Below are positions 1-5,976 of a stretch of 8,152 nt of DNA, in pieces (the first letter of the stretch is position 1; the number at the start of each line of letters is the position of its first letter). The notes under the pieces were generated by a model that saw only the letters and a program-made list of their open reading frames with translations, did no database searches and was not told the origin of the DNA. The translations under genes were made by a program, and so were the position numbers. This DNA is from Hyphomicrobiales bacterium (GTDB lineage: Bacteria; Pseudomonadota; Alphaproteobacteria; Rhizobiales; Beijerinckiaceae), in the NCBI GenBank assembly GCA_028290085.1, contig JAQGKN010000498.1:1-8152 (forward strand), written 5' to 3'.

Positions 1-577
1 CACCGAGCGCAGCCTGAGCCACGTTGATCTTTGCAACTTCCAGCGCGTCCGCCGACAGATCGACGGCATCGACATGAGCCTGCGGGAAGGTCTGGGCGGC
101 GAGGATCGCGAGGCAGCCGGAGCCGGTACAGAGGTCGAGCACGGAGACAACGTCGTCCGGCTCGATCAGGATCGGACTCTCCTGGGCGGTGAAGAGACCC
201 GAGCGCAGCAATTCGCCGATAAAGGAGCGCGGCACGATCACGCGCTCGTCGACATAGAAGGGTACGCCGCCGACATAGGCGCGCTTCAAAAGATAAGACG
301 CGGGCTTGCGCGTGGTGACGCGGGCCGACACCAGATCGGCGAGGCGGCGGCGCTCTTCGGGCATCAGCCGCGCGTCCATGAAGGGGTCCAGCCGGTCAAT
401 GGGAAGGTTCAGACCTTCCAGAAGCAAGAAGGCGGCCTCATCAATCGCATCGGTCGTGCCGTGACCGAAGACGAGTTCATGGGCGCGGAACTGGCTGATC
501 GCAAAGCGCATGAAGTCGCGCAGCGTGAGGAGTTCGGCGGCTACCGCGGCGGGATCGAAGACAACGGGGGTGCTCAT
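1..577 (-). CDS. prmB: PrmB-type protein N5-glutamine methyltransferase (ribosomal protein L3), N-terminal part, runs off the window
   Basis: This reads on the minus strand from an ATG at 577-575 without a stop to base 1, giving 192 codons. Family members methylate a glutamine side chain of ribosomal protein L3 using S-adenosylmethionine, in the cytoplasm. The N-terminal helical region contains LTLRDFMRFA (18-27) and the PrmB-typical FGHGTTDAIDEA (37-48). The stretch YVDERVIVPRSFIGELL (108-124) leads into the SAM-binding motif I, VLDLCTGSGCLAI (146-158), and the acidic VDAVDLS (169-175). E. coli PrmB is about 310 residues, so roughly the last 120, including the catalytic NPPY motif, lie outside the window. 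PrmC is less likely because the N-terminal half matches PrmB. No other in-frame start exists between this ATG and an upstream in-frame stop. The start has no good ribosome-binding site of its own and overlaps the stop of a short leader ORF (ATGA), so coupled initiation is plausible. It lies downstream of the DUF427 gene on the same strand and may be co-transcribed. Confidence 0.93.
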   Translation of the reverse strand, partial: MSTPVVFDPAAVAAELLTLRDFMRFAISQFRAHELVFGHGTTDAIDEAAFLLLEGLNLPIDRLDPFMDARLMPEERRRLADLVSARVTTRKPASYLLKRAYVGGVPFYVDERVIVPRSFIGELLRSGLFTAQESPILIEPDDVVSVLDLCTGSGCLAILAAQTFPQAHVDAVDLSADALEVAKINVAQAALG

Positions 578-633
578 CGGGCCACGTTCCGCAGGCCGGT
601 CCGTTGCGCGTCGCGTTCTCCAGATCGGCTCAT
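574..633 (-). CDS. Possible 19-residue leader ORF coupled to prmB
   Basis: A short minus-strand ORF encodes MSRSGERDAQRTGLRNVAR. Its TGA overlaps the prmB ATG as ATGA. It has a plausible Shine-Dalgarno stretch (GGAGAG) 6 nt upstream of its ATG, whereas the prmB start has none. The peptide is arginine-rich and resembles no known family. It may serve only to deliver ribosomes to the prmB start, or it may be chance. Conservation of the overlap in relatives would settle which. Confidence 0.3.
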   Translation of the reverse strand: MSRSGERDAQRTGLRNVAR

Positions 634-707
634 GCTGTTCTCTCCGCTCACAAGATCAGCGCCGGTTTAGCCCGCGCCTCCGGCGGTGTCGAGGCCGGGC
701 CATCGGC

Positions 708-1106
708 TCACTCTGGCGGCTCGGGCGGCACGTCCTCGGCCGGGGGCTCAACCAGAATGACGACGCGGTCGGGGTAGAAGGCGAGGTGCCCCGCGATTTC
801 GGCGACGGCGGCAATGGGCGTCTCATAAGTCCAGACGGCATTGTCCTCCCGCTGGCCATCGGGCGATACAAGAGTGAAATAACTCGCCTCGCCTTTGAAT
901 GGGCATGTGCTCTTGCGCGCCGTGCGCTCGAACATTGCCATGTCGGCGTCCTCGCGCGGGATGTAGAGCACTGGCTTCATAGTGCCTTCGCGCAGGATGA
1001 GGGCACGACCGGTGCTGGCGACCTCATGGGTGCCCCAAAGCACCCGGACCCAGTCGTCAGCCGGTTCAATCTCGATAGGATGGGCTGAGGTTCCGGCAAT
1101 GGTCAC
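708..1106 (-). CDS. DUF427 domain protein (PF04248)
   Basis: The product is a 132-residue soluble protein whose length fits the single-domain DUF427 family. Family signatures are PREDADM (50-56), CPFKGEASY (68-76), VWTYETP (91-97) and IAGHLAFYPDRV (104-115). No signal peptide or membrane segment is present, so it is probably cytoplasmic. The biochemical function of the family is not established; the Pfam label NTP_transf_9 should not be taken as evidence of nucleotidyltransferase activity here. The start is GTG at 1106-1104: an ATG two bases further out is followed directly by TGA, and GAGGGAG sits about 6 nt upstream of the GTG. The C-terminal tail is rich in Pro and Glu (119-132) and is probably disordered. 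prmB follows 130 nt downstream on the same strand. Confidence 0.88.
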   Translation of the reverse strand: MTIAGTSAHPIEIEPADDWVRVLWGTHEVASTGRALILREGTMKPVLYIPREDADMAMFERTARKSTCPFKGEASYFTLVSPDGQREDNAVWTYETPIAAVAEIAGHLAFYPDRVVILVEPPAEDVPPEPPE

Positions 1107-1278
1107 ATCAATCTCCCTCGTCGCGGTGTCGCGGGCGCCAAGCCGACCCGAAACGGGCGCAAAAGCAAGCTTTGCCGCCCATTTCGACTCAGCGTTGTCT
1201 TAACCTTAATGAAACAACCTACACGCATCATAACTCAACGTGTTTCCACGGGTTGAGTTGAGTAGCGGGGGCTTTGTG
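1107..1278. other. Divergent intergenic region with a hairpin
   Basis: This region separates the minus-strand DUF427 gene from the plus-strand membrane-protein gene and must hold the promoters for both. The middle part (about 1195-1235) is more AT-rich than its surroundings, as expected for promoters, but I could not place a convincing -35/-10 pair on either strand. One GANTC site (GACTC, 1186-1190), the target of the alphaproteobacterial CcrM methylase, is present. A hairpin at 1232-1259 is described separately. Confidence 0.6.
1232..1259 (+). repeat. Inverted repeat / hairpin upstream of the membrane-protein gene
   Basis: The left arm AACTCAACGTG (1232-1242) pairs with the right arm CAC-GG-GTTGAGTT (1247-1259) around a 4-base TTTC loop, giving 11 base pairs interrupted by a two-base GG bulge. 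It ends 19 nt before the chosen ATG (1279), so it could be a leader RNA structure or an operator for a dimeric repressor. There is no T-run after it on the plus strand. On the minus strand it lies upstream of the DUF427 gene, so it is not a terminator for that gene. Confidence 0.5.
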
Positions 1279-1899
1279 ATGCGTGATGTGTTTTACGCCA
1301 GTCGCGACTTCTGGATGGGCATCGGCTTCGGCTTCGCTGCGCTGGCGTTTGCCTGCCTGCTTCTCGCCGGGCGGCACATTCTCCTGAATTATATTCGTTC
1401 GCAGGTGGCCGAGCGCGTGTCTAAGGATTTTGTCGTCGCGGCAGAGATCTTCGATCTTCTGCGCATCAGTGGCGACCCAGGTGAAGCCCGGCAGGACGAT
1501 TATTTCATGCAGCTTCAAGCGCGCGTGGAATCGCATTCGGATTTCTTCCAGCGGCTGCTCAACGAGCGCCGTCATTTCTGCGCTTTCTTCGGACCGACCT
1601 TCGACATAGCTTTCGAGGACATCCTCGCCACCTACAATGACCTCGTTTCCGGCTGCGAGATGCTGCACCTCTATCGCGAAGCGCTTCAGGCCGGCGATCT
1701 CGAGGCGCTCGGCACTCATCGGCGACTCTTACCCGTTGTGTTCCGTCATGCAGATTCCTCGCAGGACGTGACGCGGTTTCGTATCATGCGTGCCAGGACG
1801 CTGGTGCATAGTGTCTATGCGCCGATCCTTGCCGAGCGTCATCGTCGTCAGCAACGAGCCGCCTCGCGCGACGCGGTGGATGCCTGCGTTGCACATTGA
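1279..1899 (+). CDS. Uncharacterised single-pass membrane protein
   Basis: The product is 206 residues from ATG 1279. I do not recognise a family. One hydrophobic segment spans about residues 12-30 (from WMGIGFGF to LLLAG) and is followed by R32 and H33. Residues 1-11 carry no net charge, so an N-out/C-in signal anchor is likely, with the remaining roughly 170 residues in the cytoplasm. That part is rich in charged and aromatic residues and looks mainly helical; it contains RRHFCAFFGPTFDIAFEDI (about 86-104) and an Arg-rich C-terminal end. Codon use has GC-rich third positions, which supports this frame over the antisense ORF. A GTG at 1240 would add 13 residues but falls inside the hairpin; GCGGGGG upstream of 1279 is an acceptable ribosome-binding site. 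The next gene starts after 126 nt with its own promoter, so this gene is probably monocistronic. Confidence 0.75.
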   Translation: MRDVFYASRDFWMGIGFGFAALAFACLLLAGRHILLNYIRSQVAERVSKDFVVAAEIFDLLRISGDPGEARQDDYFMQLQARVESHSDFFQRLLNERRHFCAFFGPTFDIAFEDILATYNDLVSGCEMLHLYREALQAGDLEALGTHRRLLPVVFRHADSSQDVTRFRIMRARTLVHSVYAPILAERHRRQQRAASRDAVDACVAH

Positions 1900-1932
1900 G
1901 GCGCCGCTCAAGACGGTCGCCTGCTTTTCAGA

Positions 1933-1957
1933 GGAACTGCTGCGCGTGTCTCCCGTT
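1933..1957 (+). promoter_or_regulatory. EcfG-type (general stress sigma factor) promoter
   Basis: GGAAC (1933-1937) and CGTT (1954-1957) are separated by 16 nt. This is the canonical alphaproteobacterial EcfG promoter, controlled through the PhyR-NepR-EcfG cascade. Transcription would start near 1963-1967, giving a leader of about 60 nt before the PRC-barrel ATG at 2026. Both elements match the consensus exactly, and I found no comparable pair in the other intergenic regions. Genes for small exported PRC-barrel proteins are plausible members of this regulon. Confidence 0.72.
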
Positions 1958-1988
1958 GTTTGTTGAACCTTCGGCGCGCTGCTCAACC

Positions 1989-2012
1989 GTGCCGTTTTTT
2001 CTGCATCGGCAC
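1989..2012 (+). repeat. Short inverted repeat just before the PRC-barrel ribosome-binding site
   Basis: GTGCCG (1989-1994) and CGGCAC (2007-2012) are perfect inverted repeats around a 12-nt loop that begins with six T. The right arm ends one base before the Shine-Dalgarno region (GAGGAGG, 2013-2019). The T-run lies in the loop rather than after the stem, so this is not a terminator. A modest effect on translation is possible. Confidence 0.35.
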
Positions 2013-2025
2013 GAGGAGGCCCGTC

Positions 2026-2508
2026 ATGATCCGCACCGCTCTTTTCAGTGCAACGCTGTTGCTTGCATCGACGTGCCTGACCGTGGCCCAGACAACCCCG
2101 GCCCCAGCGCCCGCCCCGCCAGTCAGCGCCACCACAAACAGTACCGTCGGCACGGGCACCGATCAGGTGAGCGGGTTTACAATGGCCGAAAAGGCACCGG
2201 CGCCCGCGCGTTTCATCACCCTGAAACCGGGCAATCTCACGACCGACGATTTGATCGGTGCGAAAGTCGTCAACAACCAGAATGAATCGCTCGGCGAAGT
2301 CGAGGACTTGCTGATTGATTCCGGCAAGACTGTTTCCGGTGTCATCCTCAGCGTCGGCGGCTTCCTCGGCATGGGCGAGTCTTACGTGCTCGTTGATCCC
2401 GCAAGCGTGGCGGTGAACAAGGTGAGTGGCGAGGACTACAAACTCGTCATAGATGCCACGAAAGACAGCCTGAAGAGCGCGCCGAAATTCGCCTATCCGC
2501 GTGACTGA
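2026..2508 (+). CDS. Exported PRC-barrel domain protein, probable general-stress gene
   Basis: The product is 160 residues. A Sec signal peptide spans about 1-21 (MIRT, then a hydrophobic core, ending LTVA before Q22), so the protein is expected in the periplasm. A Pro/Ala-rich, probably flexible linker follows (about 23-40). The PRC-barrel domain covers about 72-158, including DDLIGAKVVNNQNESLGEVE, a glycine-rich stretch (VGGFLGMGE) and YVLVDPASVAV. PRC-barrels occur in the photosynthetic reaction centre H subunit and in RimM, and many small exported versions have no known role; nothing here indicates photosynthesis. The start is ATG 2026, with a perfect AGGAGG at 2014-2019 and a 6-nt spacer; an in-frame ATG at 1960 would place 22 polar residues ahead of the signal peptide and is unlikely. 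An EcfG-type promoter upstream indicates control by general stress. No clear terminator follows. Confidence 0.87.
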   Translation: MIRTALFSATLLLASTCLTVAQTTPAPAPAPPVSATTNSTVGTGTDQVSGFTMAEKAPAPARFITLKPGNLTTDDLIGAKVVNNQNESLGEVEDLLIDSGKTVSGVILSVGGFLGMGESYVLVDPASVAVNKVSGEDYKLVIDATKDSLKSAPKFAYPRD

Positions 2509-2533
2509 TTGTCATCGTATCGACGCGTGAGGC

Positions 2534-2561
2534 TTGACTATGGGCTGGTGAGACCTATCTC
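2534..2561 (+). promoter_or_regulatory. Weak housekeeping-type promoter candidate for the Mo-hydroxylase operon
   Basis: TTGACT (2534-2539) is a good -35 match, and TATCTC (2556-2561) follows at a 16-nt spacing as a poor -10 (3 of 6 positions). It lies about 50 nt ahead of the first operon gene. The position is right, but the -10 is weak and other sigma factors or an activator could be involved. Confidence 0.3.
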
Positions 2562-2608
2562 CCGGTCCACTCACCTTTGCAAAGACGACAGAACGCCCGG
2601 AGGCGGTG

Positions 2609-3064
2609 ATGCGCATATCTGTGAACGGTCAAGCCCACGATCTGGACGTTGATCCCGAGACCCCATTGCTCTGGGCTCTGCGCGACGAAATTGGTCTCAC
2701 CGGCACAAAATTCGGCTGCGGCATGGCGCAATGTGGCGCGTGCATGGTGCATGTCGACGGCATGCCGATCCGCTCCTGCGTCACGCCGGTTTCGGCGCTC
2801 GAAGGACGCGACATCGTCACGATAGAAGGCATCAGCGGCAAAGAGGCAGATGCCGTGCGTCAGGCATGGGTCGCGCTCGATGTTTCGCAATGCGGCTATT
2901 GCCAGTCCGGTCAGATCATGTCCGCCGTCGCGCTTCTCTCCGTGGAACCGAAGCCCGACGACAAGGCGATCAACGACGGCATGGCCGGCAATATCTGCCG
3001 CTGCGCGACCTACCCCAAAATTCGCGCCGCGATCCATGCGGCCGCAAAGTCCCTGGAGGGCTGA
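2609..3064 (+). CDS. [2Fe-2S] subunit of a molybdenum hydroxylase (IorA-like)
   Basis: The product is 151 residues, the normal length for the small subunit of xanthine oxidase-family enzymes of the isoquinoline 1-oxidoreductase / aldehyde dehydrogenase group. It carries electrons from the molybdenum site through two [2Fe-2S] clusters. The N-terminal plant-ferredoxin-like domain has Cys37, Cys42, Cys45 and Cys57 (motif CGMAQCGAC). The C-terminal helical domain has Cys95, Cys98, Cys130 and Cys132 (CGYCQSGQIM and NICRCATYP), so all eight cluster ligands are present. It has no signal peptide; if the complex is periplasmic, the protein must travel with the Tat-exported large subunit. The start is ATG 2609, with GGAGG at 2599-2603 and a 5-nt spacer; the GTG immediately before it is a less likely start. 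The stop is 3 nt before the next gene. The subunit role is sure, the substrate unknown. Confidence 0.93.
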   Translation: MRISVNGQAHDLDVDPETPLLWALRDEIGLTGTKFGCGMAQCGACMVHVDGMPIRSCVTPVSALEGRDIVTIEGISGKEADAVRQAWVALDVSQCGYCQSGQIMSAVALLSVEPKPDDKAINDGMAGNICRCATYPKIRAAIHAAAKSLEG

Positions 3065-3067
3065 GCC

Positions 3068-5233
3068 ATGGGCTTTCAAACACCGATCACATCGCGCCGC
3101 GCCATTCTCAAGGGCCTGGGCGGGCTCGTTCTCGCAGCCTATCTTCCCTCCGTTGCGCGCGCGCAGGAAGCGGGCACCAAACCGCTGCCGCCACTCGTAC
3201 CCAATGCCTTCGTGCGCATCGCGCCCGACGACACGGTGACGATCCTCAGCAAGCACATTGAATTTGGACAGGGTCCGTGGACCGGTCTCGCGACACTCGT
3301 TGCTGAGGAACTCGATGCGGACTGGGCGCAGATCCGCGTCGAACATGCACCCTCGGACGTGAAGCTCTACGCCAATCTGGCCATGGGCGCGCAGCTTACC
3401 GGCGGCTCCACAGCCATCGCAAACAGCTACATGCAGATGCGCCGCACCGGCGCCGCCGCACGCGCCATGCTGGTGGCCGCCGCCGCGAAGCAATGGAAGG
3501 TGCCCGCCAGCGAGATCAAGGTCGAGAAGGGCGTGATCTCGCATGCATCCGGCCGCACGAGCCGCTTCGGCGCGCTCGCGGAAGCGGCCGCGCACATGCC
3601 GGTGCCAACAGACGTCGTGCTGAAAGATCCTGCAAACTTCCGCCTCATCGGCACGGATCTTCCGAAGCCCGACACATTTGTTAAATCGCATGGCCAGGCG
3701 CTCTACACGCTCGACCTGCGCGATCCCGACATGGTGATCGCCATGGTGGCACGCCCCAACCGCTTCGGAGCGAAAGCGACCGCCGTCGACGATTCGCAGG
3801 CGCGCAAGATCAAGGGTTATCTGTCGAGCGCGATCATTCCGCAGGGCGTCGTGGTCTTCGCGAAATCGACCTACCCCGCGATGAAGGCGCGCGAAGCGCT
3901 GAAGATCACATGGGACGAAAGCGCCGCGCACAAGAAGGGCACGAAAGCCATCGTCGCCGATTACATGGAGCAATCGCGCCAGCCCGGCGCAGTCGCGGCG
4001 ACGCGCGGCAATGCAATGGCGAAGATCGCAGCGGGCGGAACGCAGATCGTCGAACAGACCTATGTGTTCCCCTATCTTGCGCATGCTCCGATGGAGACGC
4101 TGGACGCCGTCGTGCGTTTCGATGGCCAGAAGGCAGCCTGCCATTTCGGCAGCCAGGGCCCGACCATCGATCAAGGCGCCATTGCCACCGCGCTCGGCAT
4201 CAAGCCTGAGAATGTTTCAATCGATGTGGCGCTGGCTGGCGGCAGTTTCGGGCGCCGCGCGACGGCATCGGGCGATTTCGCCGCGGAGGCCGCGACCTGC
4301 GCCAAGGCCTATGGCAAAAATGTGCCTGTCAAATTGGTGTGGACGCGCGAGGACGACATGCGCGGCGGCTTCTATCGCCCGCTATACGTCCATCGCATGC
4401 GCGGCATGGTCGCGCCAGACGGCACGATCTCCGCGTGGCATCACACGATCGTCGGACAATCGATCATGGGCGGCACGCCGTTCGAGGCGTTGATGGTGAA
4501 GAACGGCATCGACGACACCTCTGTCGAGGGCGCGTCCGACATGCCCTACCGCGTGGCCGACTTTCAGTGCGACCTGCATTCGACCAAGCAGGGCGTGCCC
4601 GTGCTCTGGTGGCGTTCTGTCGGGCATACGCATACGGGCTTTGCGACCGAGACGTTCGTCGACATGCTGCTTGAAAAGGCCGGCAAGGATCCGATCGACG
4701 GACGCCTCGCTCTCCTCGACGCATCAGCGCGCGAGGCCGGTGTATTGAAGGCCGTCAAGGAGCTGGCTGGATGGAAGGGGCGAAAGGCAGGCGACAAAGG
4801 TTACGGCGTCGCGGTGCACAAGTCCTTCAACACATATGTCGCACAGATTGCCGAGGTCATGCGCGACGAGAACGGACAGCCGAAGGTCACGCATGTCTGG
4901 TGCGCCGTGGATTGCGGCGTCGCCGTCAATCCCAATGTCATCCGGGCGCAGATGGAAGGTGGCATCGGCTATGGCCTGGGACATGCGCTCTATGCCTCGC
5001 TCGATCTTGATGAGTCCGGACAGGTCGTACAGACCAATTTCGACAAATACCGTTCGCTGCGCATCGGCGAGATGCCCGTCGTAGACGTGGTCATCGTGAA
5101 ATCAGCCGTCGCACCGACCGGTGTCGGCGAGCCCGGTGTTCCACCCATCGGTCCCGCTGTTTCCAACGCCTGGCGCGCATTGACCGGTACGGCCGTCACC
5201 CACCTGCCGTTCGTGCCCGGAGAAACCGCATGA
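3068..5233 (+). CDS. Molybdopterin-binding large subunit of a Tat-exported molybdenum hydroxylase (IorB-like)
   Basis: The product is 721 residues, typical for IorB-type subunits. It belongs to the xanthine dehydrogenase family, whose members hydroxylate N-heterocycles or oxidise aldehydes using water as oxygen source. A twin-arginine signal, SRRAILKG (9-16), precedes a hydrophobic stretch and a probable cleavage site after ARA (30-32), so the folded enzyme should be exported to the periplasm. Cofactor- and active-site-region motifs are HAPMET (339-344), GGSFGRR (391-397), WWRSVGHTHTGFATETF (514-530) and GVGEPG (685-690); Glu688 is in the position of the catalytic glutamate of the family. GGAGGG at 3055-3060, inside the previous gene, is its ribosome-binding site. 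Its TGA overlaps the cytochrome start (ATGA). No maturation (XdhC/MocA-like) gene is in the window, so maturation factors must be encoded elsewhere. The substrate (aldehyde, isoquinoline-like or nicotinate-like heterocycle) cannot be assigned. Confidence 0.93.
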   Translation: MGFQTPITSRRAILKGLGGLVLAAYLPSVARAQEAGTKPLPPLVPNAFVRIAPDDTVTILSKHIEFGQGPWTGLATLVAEELDADWAQIRVEHAPSDVKLYANLAMGAQLTGGSTAIANSYMQMRRTGAAARAMLVAAAAKQWKVPASEIKVEKGVISHASGRTSRFGALAEAAAHMPVPTDVVLKDPANFRLIGTDLPKPDTFVKSHGQALYTLDLRDPDMVIAMVARPNRFGAKATAVDDSQARKIKGYLSSAIIPQGVVVFAKSTYPAMKAREALKITWDESAAHKKGTKAIVADYMEQSRQPGAVAATRGNAMAKIAAGGTQIVEQTYVFPYLAHAPMETLDAVVRFDGQKAACHFGSQGPTIDQGAIATALGIKPENVSIDVALAGGSFGRRATASGDFAAEAATCAKAYGKNVPVKLVWTREDDMRGGFYRPLYVHRMRGMVAPDGTISAWHHTIVGQSIMGGTPFEALMVKNGIDDTSVEGASDMPYRVADFQCDLHSTKQGVPVLWWRSVGHTHTGFATETFVDMLLEKAGKDPIDGRLALLDASAREAGVLKAVKELAGWKGRKAGDKGYGVAVHKSFNTYVAQIAEVMRDENGQPKVTHVWCAVDCGVAVNPNVIRAQMEGGIGYGLGHALYASLDLDESGQVVQTNFDKYRSLRIGEMPVVDVVIVKSAVAPTGVGEPGVPPIGPAVSNAWRALTGTAVTHLPFVPGETA

Positions 5234-5862
5234 AGTCGCTTCTCGCGCTGTCCATCGCCGGGCTCGTCGGCCTGTCGGTTGCGATCATCGGCCCCGTCGC
5301 CTTCGGTCAGCAGCCGGCGACCCGCGATCTTCGCGCGCCCGTCGATTTCGCATCCATCCAGGATCGCACGCAGCGTTCGGTGGCTCTGTTCGAAGAGGCG
5401 GGCAAGGTCATCACGCATCCGCGCTGCGCCAATTGCCATCCGGCGGGCGACCGCCCGTCGCAGGGCATGGACATGCATCCGCATAATCCACCTGTCGTGC
5501 GCGGCGAGGGCAATATGGGCGCGCCCGGCTTGCAATGCACGACCTGCCACGGCGAGAAGAACGCAGCCATTCCGACGTCTTCGATCCGCAGCATTCCCGG
5601 CAATCCGCAATGGCATCTCGCGCCTGTTGAGATGGCCTGGCAGGGCAAGTCGCTGGGCGCCATCTGCGAGCAGATCAAGGATCCCGCGCGCAACGGCGGT
5701 CGTGACCTCGCGAAGATCCACGAGCATATGGCGAGCGATGATCTCGTGGGATGGGGCTGGAACCCGGGCGATGGACGGGAGCCAGCACCTGGAACCCAGG
5801 CGCGCTTCGGCGAGATTATCCAGGCGTGGATCGATACGGGCGCGGCCTGTCCGAAGCCCTGA
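5230..5862 (+). CDS. Exported diheme cytochrome c, electron acceptor of the Mo hydroxylase
   Basis: The product is 210 residues. A Sec signal peptide spans about 1-26 (MKSLL, hydrophobic core, probable cleavage after AFG). Two haem c attachment motifs are present: CANCH at 66-70 and CTTCH at 103-107. Candidate methionine axial ligands include the two Met in GMDMHPH shortly after haem 1. The remainder has no other recognisable domain, and there is no membrane anchor after the signal, so the mature protein is probably soluble in the periplasm. It overlaps the large-subunit gene by 4 nt and has GGAGA 6 nt before its ATG, so the two are translationally coupled. This pairing implies that substrate electrons pass from the [2Fe-2S] clusters to this cytochrome and on to the respiratory chain rather than to NAD or directly to O2. 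Similar proteins are sometimes annotated as an isoquinoline 1-oxidoreductase subunit. Confidence 0.88.
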   Translation: MKSLLALSIAGLVGLSVAIIGPVAFGQQPATRDLRAPVDFASIQDRTQRSVALFEEAGKVITHPRCANCHPAGDRPSQGMDMHPHNPPVVRGEGNMGAPGLQCTTCHGEKNAAIPTSSIRSIPGNPQWHLAPVEMAWQGKSLGAICEQIKDPARNGGRDLAKIHEHMASDDLVGWGWNPGDGREPAPGTQARFGEIIQAWIDTGAACPKP

Positions 5863-5919
5863 GCGAATATTTCGTCACGCCATACGATCTCATTGGGAGT
5901 TACCGCGTTGAAGGGCGAT

Positions 5920-5947
5920 GCGACGGCCGGTTGACGGCAGCCGTCGC
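5920..5947 (+). repeat. Perfect 8-bp hairpin in the catalase leader region
   Basis: GCGACGGC (5920-5927) and GCCGTCGC (5940-5947) are perfect complements around a 12-nt loop. The loop carries a second copy of GACGGC (5933-5938), a direct repeat that competes for the same right arm. It lies 20 nt before the catalase ribosome-binding site. No T-run follows, so it is not a canonical terminator for the upstream operon, though it could act as an mRNA 3'-end barrier, an operator or a leader structure. Confidence 0.5.
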
Positions 5948-5976
5948 GCGCCCGGCGATGACACAGCGGAGCTCCC

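Noticed and set aside
569..592. GGAAC and CGTT on the minus strand near the prmB start, resembling an EcfG promoter
   Set aside because: The spacing is 19 nt, outside the usual 16-17, and the boxes straddle the prmB start codon, so the promoter would lie too far downstream to drive the gene.
74..1088. Plus-strand open frames of 198 and 192 codons
   Set aside because: They lie opposite prmB and the DUF427 gene, both of which are clear on the minus strand.
1195..1225. TTGTCT with TACACG as a housekeeping promoter for the membrane-protein gene
   Set aside because: The spacing is 19 nt and both boxes are poor matches.
1228..1719. A 163-codon minus-strand frame opposite the membrane-protein gene
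   Set aside because: The plus frame has a coherent membrane segment, GC-rich third positions and a longer reading frame; the minus frame has neither a motif nor a convincing start.
2499..2530. CGCGT/ACGCG inverted repeat after the PRC-barrel gene as a terminator
   Set aside because: The stem is only 5 bp with a long loop and no T-run.
2555..4174. A 539-codon open frame on the minus strand opposite the two Mo-hydroxylase subunits
   Set aside because: It is a shadow of the GC-rich coding frames on the plus strand. Those frames carry all family motifs and ribosome-binding sites, whereas the antisense translation is His/Arg/Asp/Gly-rich without recognisable domains.
5931..5959. TTGACG as a -35 element for the catalase
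   Set aside because: The -10 at the matching distance is GGCGAT, which is not credible, and TTGACG is inside the hairpin loop.
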